A stretch of 64,000 nucleotides of DNA from Candidatus Zipacnadia bacterium (GTDB lineage Bacteria > Armatimonadota > Zipacnadia > Zipacnadales > UBA5352), in the NCBI GenBank assembly GCA_029821735.1, contig JALGSU010000009.1, positions 95,139-159,138 on the forward strand. Reading direction: 5' to 3'. Numbering within the stretch: position 1 is the stretch's first letter; every line of letters starts with the position of its first letter. Both the position numbers and the translations under genes were made by a program. Under the pieces are notes generated by a model. It saw nothing but the letters and a program-made list of their open reading frames with translations, did no database searches and was not told where the DNA came from. Shown here piece by piece: positions 61,327 through 64,000 of the stretch.

Positions 61327-63708
61327 ATGGTTTCACGCCATATCCTCTCAGCGTTCGTGTGCGGTGCCGTCGTCCTCGCATGCACGTGTGCTCGCGCGGC
61401 GTTTCCCGAGCCCGTCAAAGTCGCGTTCATGTACAGCGGCTTCAAGGGCGGGGCGAAGTCGTACATGAACGAGCAGGACCAAGCCTTCGACGCTCTTGGC
61501 TGGCAGTGCGTTAAGTTCGAGAACACACAAGCCGAGGAGTTGACCGCGCGCCTGGGCGAGTTCGACGTGGTGGTCGGCTCCAGCGTCAGCAACTACGAAA
61601 ACCCGCAGGACTTCGCCCCATACGCCGAGGAATGGCTGGCGTTCCTGCAGCGCGGCGGCATCGTCATCTGCACCGACGCCTCCTACACGCAGTTGCTGGA
61701 TCAGTGGATCGGCAAAATCGACCCGACGTTCAGGATGGGCAGCGCGTCCTGCAGCGAGTATCTCGAGCCCTCGCCAGAGACGAAGATCCGCGTGTTTGAT
61801 GACGAGAGCGCCCTCTTGCGGTGCCCGAACGATCTGCGAGCCGCGATGCGAGAGAAGACCAACTGGGCTCACATGGACGAGTTGGGCCCCGGCTGGCAGA
61901 CGCCCGTGCTCTGCTTCGACGACAAGCCTTTGCTGGCGTATCGGTCGGTGGGAGCGGGCATGCTCGTCGCGACGAGCTTCTTCCGGATGAGCGGGGGGAA
62001 GCCAGAATCGCTGGGCCGAGGCCTTCTGGAGAACGCTTACACCTGCGCGCAGGCCCGCCGGGGCGGCGTGGAGGTAACTCAGCTCACATACGGCGAGGCC
62101 GCGCCGGGGCCCAACCTGGCAGTGGTGGAACTGGTGAACGTCAGCGAGGACACGGTGGACCTTGTAGCAAGCGTAACGGTTCAGCATGCTGACGACCCCG
62201 AGATGACTCGCGAGGTCCCGGGCAGTCTGGCCCCGGGGGCCACGCACCGGTTCGAGTTGGCTTACGAGACAACTGCTCGCGGGGCGCACTCGATTGGCCT
62301 CTCTGTCGCAAGCAAGACGAAGGGCGCTTTCTTCAGTTCGCGGGCCTCGCTCATCATCCCCGAGCCTATCACCATTGACCTCGCCACCAGACACCACTAC
62401 CCGCACTACATATCGGCCAGGCCCGAGATCAGCCTGGCGCCAGACCCGCAGGTAGACCTGCGGAGTGCTCGCCTGTCGCTGCAACTGGTCGGAGACGACA
62501 TGGCGGGGCCAGAGATTGTGGTCCAGTCGCCGGAGGCCACGCTTACGGCAGAGCTGCCGCTGGCTGGCTTGTCGCCGGGCGAGTACGAGCTCATCGCACT
62601 TCTGAAAGCGGGAAGTGGCGTCGAGTACCACGCCGGCGCGCCGGTCATGCTGCACCCAGAGCCGTGGGTGCGGATCGAGCCGAACAACGTATGCTACGTG
62701 GACGACGAGCCGTTCTTCCCCATGGGCATGTACATGGTGACATGGCAGTTCGAGAAGGAGCAGGTGCTCGAGTGCATCCGCGACCTGGCGGCGGCGGGGT
62801 TCAACACCGCGCACCTCGGCTGCAAGGACTTCACCGACTTCGAGGAGGTACTGGACGAGGCCGAGAGGCTGAGCATCCGGGTCATCGTGGAGGGGCTCCG
62901 GGATATGGCGACGGTCGAGCGCTTCAAGAATCACCCGGCGGTCCTGGCGTGGAACCCCGGCGATGAACCAGATGGTCACGGCGTCCCGCCGGAGACGATC
63001 CGGCAGCACATAGATGCCATCAAGGATATCGACCCCAACCGAGTCACCTACACCACGCTGTGCGTTCCCGACCAGTACACCACCTACGCGCCGGTCACGG
63101 AGGTGCTCTCGCTTGATCCGTACCCCGTGCGCAAGGGCCCTCACTTTTTGTCGGCCGTCGGCGAATGCGTGGACCGCGCCCGCGACGCAGTCGAGGGGCG
63201 CAAGGCGCTCTGGGTCGTGCCGCAGTGCTTCGGCGGGTACTCCGCATGGGAAGTGCCCTCGCCCGCTGAGGAACGCTCGATGACGTACCAGGCGCTCATC
63301 CACGGGGCGAACGGGCTGGTGTACTACACGTACAACGACGGCAGCTTCAGCGTAATCGACCACCCCGAGCTGTGGGCGGAGATGAAGAAGCTGGTCGCCG
63401 AGGTGAAGGCGCTTAGCCCCGTGCTGCTGGGACCGGCCAATGAGGGCGTTCAGTTCCTGGCCGGGGCGGAAGACGTAGTGCATGGGCTCGCGGCACGCGA
63501 TGGCGAGGACCTGTATCTGATCACGGTCAATGCCGAGGACAAGGATGCGGGGCGCGTGGAACTAAGCGTGGCAGGCTTGCCGACCAAGGGCCAGGCGGAG
63601 GTGCTGTTCGAGGGACGAACTGTGGACGTGGTGGAGGGAATGATCACGGACGACTACGGGCCATGTGCGTCGCACGTGTACCGAGTCCGCGGCGCGAAGG
63701 CGCAGTGA
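61327..63708 (+). CDS. Exported GH2-like TIM-barrel putative glycosidase with GATase-like N-domain
   Basis: This 793-residue protein starts after AAGGGCGG and has a signal peptide ending near CARAA. Residues ~25-240 resemble a class-I glutamine-amidotransferase-like or ThuA-type fold (VKVAFMYSGFKGG, FDVVVGSSVSNYENP, GGIVICTDASY). Two sandwich domains follow (~255-445), then a TIM barrel (~450-730) with FFPMGMYMVTWQFEKEQ and NPGDEPDGHG near 540-550, whose Glu is at the acid/base position of clan GH-A. A small C-terminal sandwich ends the protein. Clan-A activity is likely but the substrate is unknown. An earlier start at 61279 would precede the signal peptide by 16 residues and lacks a ribosome site. 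Confidence 0.78.
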   Translation: MVSRHILSAFVCGAVVLACTCARAAFPEPVKVAFMYSGFKGGAKSYMNEQDQAFDALGWQCVKFENTQAEELTARLGEFDVVVGSSVSNYENPQDFAPYAEEWLAFLQRGGIVICTDASYTQLLDQWIGKIDPTFRMGSASCSEYLEPSPETKIRVFDDESALLRCPNDLRAAMREKTNWAHMDELGPGWQTPVLCFDDKPLLAYRSVGAGMLVATSFFRMSGGKPESLGRGLLENAYTCAQARRGGVEVTQLTYGEAAPGPNLAVVELVNVSEDTVDLVASVTVQHADDPEMTREVPGSLAPGATHRFELAYETTARGAHSIGLSVASKTKGAFFSSRASLIIPEPITIDLATRHHYPHYISARPEISLAPDPQVDLRSARLSLQLVGDDMAGPEIVVQSPEATLTAELPLAGLSPGEYELIALLKAGSGVEYHAGAPVMLHPEPWVRIEPNNVCYVDDEPFFPMGMYMVTWQFEKEQVLECIRDLAAAGFNTAHLGCKDFTDFEEVLDEAERLSIRVIVEGLRDMATVERFKNHPAVLAWNPGDEPDGHGVPPETIRQHIDAIKDIDPNRVTYTTLCVPDQYTTYAPVTEVLSLDPYPVRKGPHFLSAVGECVDRARDAVEGRKALWVVPQCFGGYSAWEVPSPAEERSMTYQALIHGANGLVYYTYNDGSFSVIDHPELWAEMKKLVAEVKALSPVLLGPANEGVQFLAGAEDVVHGLAARDGEDLYLITVNAEDKDAGRVELSVAGLPTKGQAEVLFEGRTVDVVEGMITDDYGPCASHVYRVRGAKAQ

Positions 63709-63775
63709 GCCGGTAAGGGCGCGGGCACGGGCTCCATCGAGACACGTGCCTCGACGGGTGATCAGTATGCACATG

Positions 63776-63802
63776 CGCTTATTGGCAAGACACCAATAAC
63801 GC
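63776..63802. promoter_or_regulatory. Inverted repeat upstream of the last gene
   Basis: TTATTGG (63779-63785) and CCAATAA (63793-63799) are exact complements around CAAGACA, and flanking GCG/CGC extends the symmetry with one bulge. Its location 80 bp before a start codon, in an AT-richer patch, suits a dimeric repressor operator. Confidence 0.45.
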
Positions 63803-63881
63803 ACATCGCGTTTGCCGGAAGGAGACCTGATCACCGCTGCCGAACGGTTGGACGGGCGAACCATTGGGAGGAGCAGCGTAC

Positions 63882-64000
63882 ATGACAGTCATCGCCGCGA
63901 TCGCGGTGCTTCTATCTGCGGGTGCTGCGCAGGCGGACGGTTGGGTTCACCCGGCGGGGCTCATTGACTCAGCCACACTCGAGGACGTGCGCCACAAGCG
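63882..64000 (+). CDS. Start of an exported protein, partial
   Basis: The ATG follows GGGAGGAGCAGCGTAC. Forty codons are in the window: a signal peptide (MTVIAAIAVLLSAGAAQA), then DGWVHPAGLIDSATLEDVRHK. The HP...L...L..VR pattern resembles the first mature residues of heparinase II/III-like and alginate-lyase-like proteins, but too little is present to name the family. Confidence 0.65.
   Translation, partial: MTVIAAIAVLLSAGAAQADGWVHPAGLIDSATLEDVRHK

Noticed and set aside
61348..63483. 711-codon open frame antisense to the GH2-like gene
   Set aside because: It is a GC-skew mirror frame with Arg/His/Val-rich composition and no motifs; the plus strand has signal peptide, ribosome site and catalytic motif.
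63724..63750. GGCACG...CGTGCC hairpin after the GH2-like gene
   Set aside because: It has only six pairs with a 15-base loop in GC-rich DNA and no T-run; chance pairing is likely.

Overview
The window is high-GC, densely coded bacterial DNA with clear Shine-Dalgarno sites (GGAGG-type) and N-terminal signal peptides on most products. No rRNA, tRNA, CRISPR array, phage gene or insertion sequence was seen. The content is repeated DUF4838 proteins, a heparinase II/III-like lyase, TIM-barrel and six-hairpin glycosidase-like proteins, a sulfatase, URO-D-like methyltransferase homologues, FG-GAP/VCBS propellers and CBM9-like modules. It recalls uncultured polysaccharide-degrading lineages such as Armatimonadota, Hydrogenedentota, Latescibacterota or the Planctomycetota/Lentisphaerota group. 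No marker gene is present to decide among them. There is no SusC/SusD pair, TonB-dependent receptor or sugar ABC transporter, so a Bacteroidota-type polysaccharide utilization locus is not supported.

Layout. 1-4.3 kb (minus): a glycosidase-like protein running off the left edge, a membrane-anchored FG-GAP protein and an exported alpha/beta hydrolase. 4.5-6.6 kb (plus): a flavodoxin-type reductase and a DegT/DnrJ/EryC1/StrS PLP enzyme. 6.6-7.6 kb (minus): a first URO-D-like protein. 7.9-22.8 kb (plus): a run of exported carbohydrate-active proteins (GHL10-like, heparinase-like, DUF4838, GH123/DUF4091-like, CBM9 protein), then a second URO-D-like gene. 22.8-26.2 kb (minus): a very large exported HExxH protein. 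26.5-33.9 kb (plus): a GH20/GH84-like enzyme, a small membrane protein, a long beta-propeller and a LamG-like/TIM-barrel protein. 33.95-34.7 kb (minus): a sugar isomerase/epimerase-like TIM barrel. 35.1-36.6 kb: first of three Kre9/KNH-repeat surface proteins. 36.7-43.5 kb (minus): a heavy-metal RND efflux operon. 43.7-49.4 kb: two convergent DUF4838+CBM9 proteins. 49.5-54.4 kb: third URO-D-like gene, a Tat-exported class V aminotransferase-fold protein, an orphan CheY-like receiver and a sulfatase. 54.6-59.9 kb: a fourth DUF4838 protein and two more Kre9/KNH-repeat proteins. 60.1-64 kb: a BNR propeller, a large glycosidase-like TIM barrel and the start of another exported gene.

How the genes fit together: most products look like exported parts of a complex-glycan attack (lyase, sulfatase, hexosaminidase-like and glucuronidase-like folds, carbohydrate-binding modules). 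The cytoplasmic isomerase, DegT and URO-D-like proteins could handle released sugars or methylated substituents. The RND operon is an unrelated metal-resistance unit.

The most striking observation is that five genes are broken by frame-disrupting losses of short internal segments, visible because the protein family resumes in another frame with residues missing. A sixth possible case lies at 1.8 kb and a possible in-frame case at 34.66 kb. This is either a systematic assembly defect or a real decay process. Two further points of interest are a CxCxxC knuckle shared by the four DUF4838 proteins and the GHL10-like protein, and a domain-shuffled Kre9-repeat family, two members of which share an ungapped 96-nt leader.
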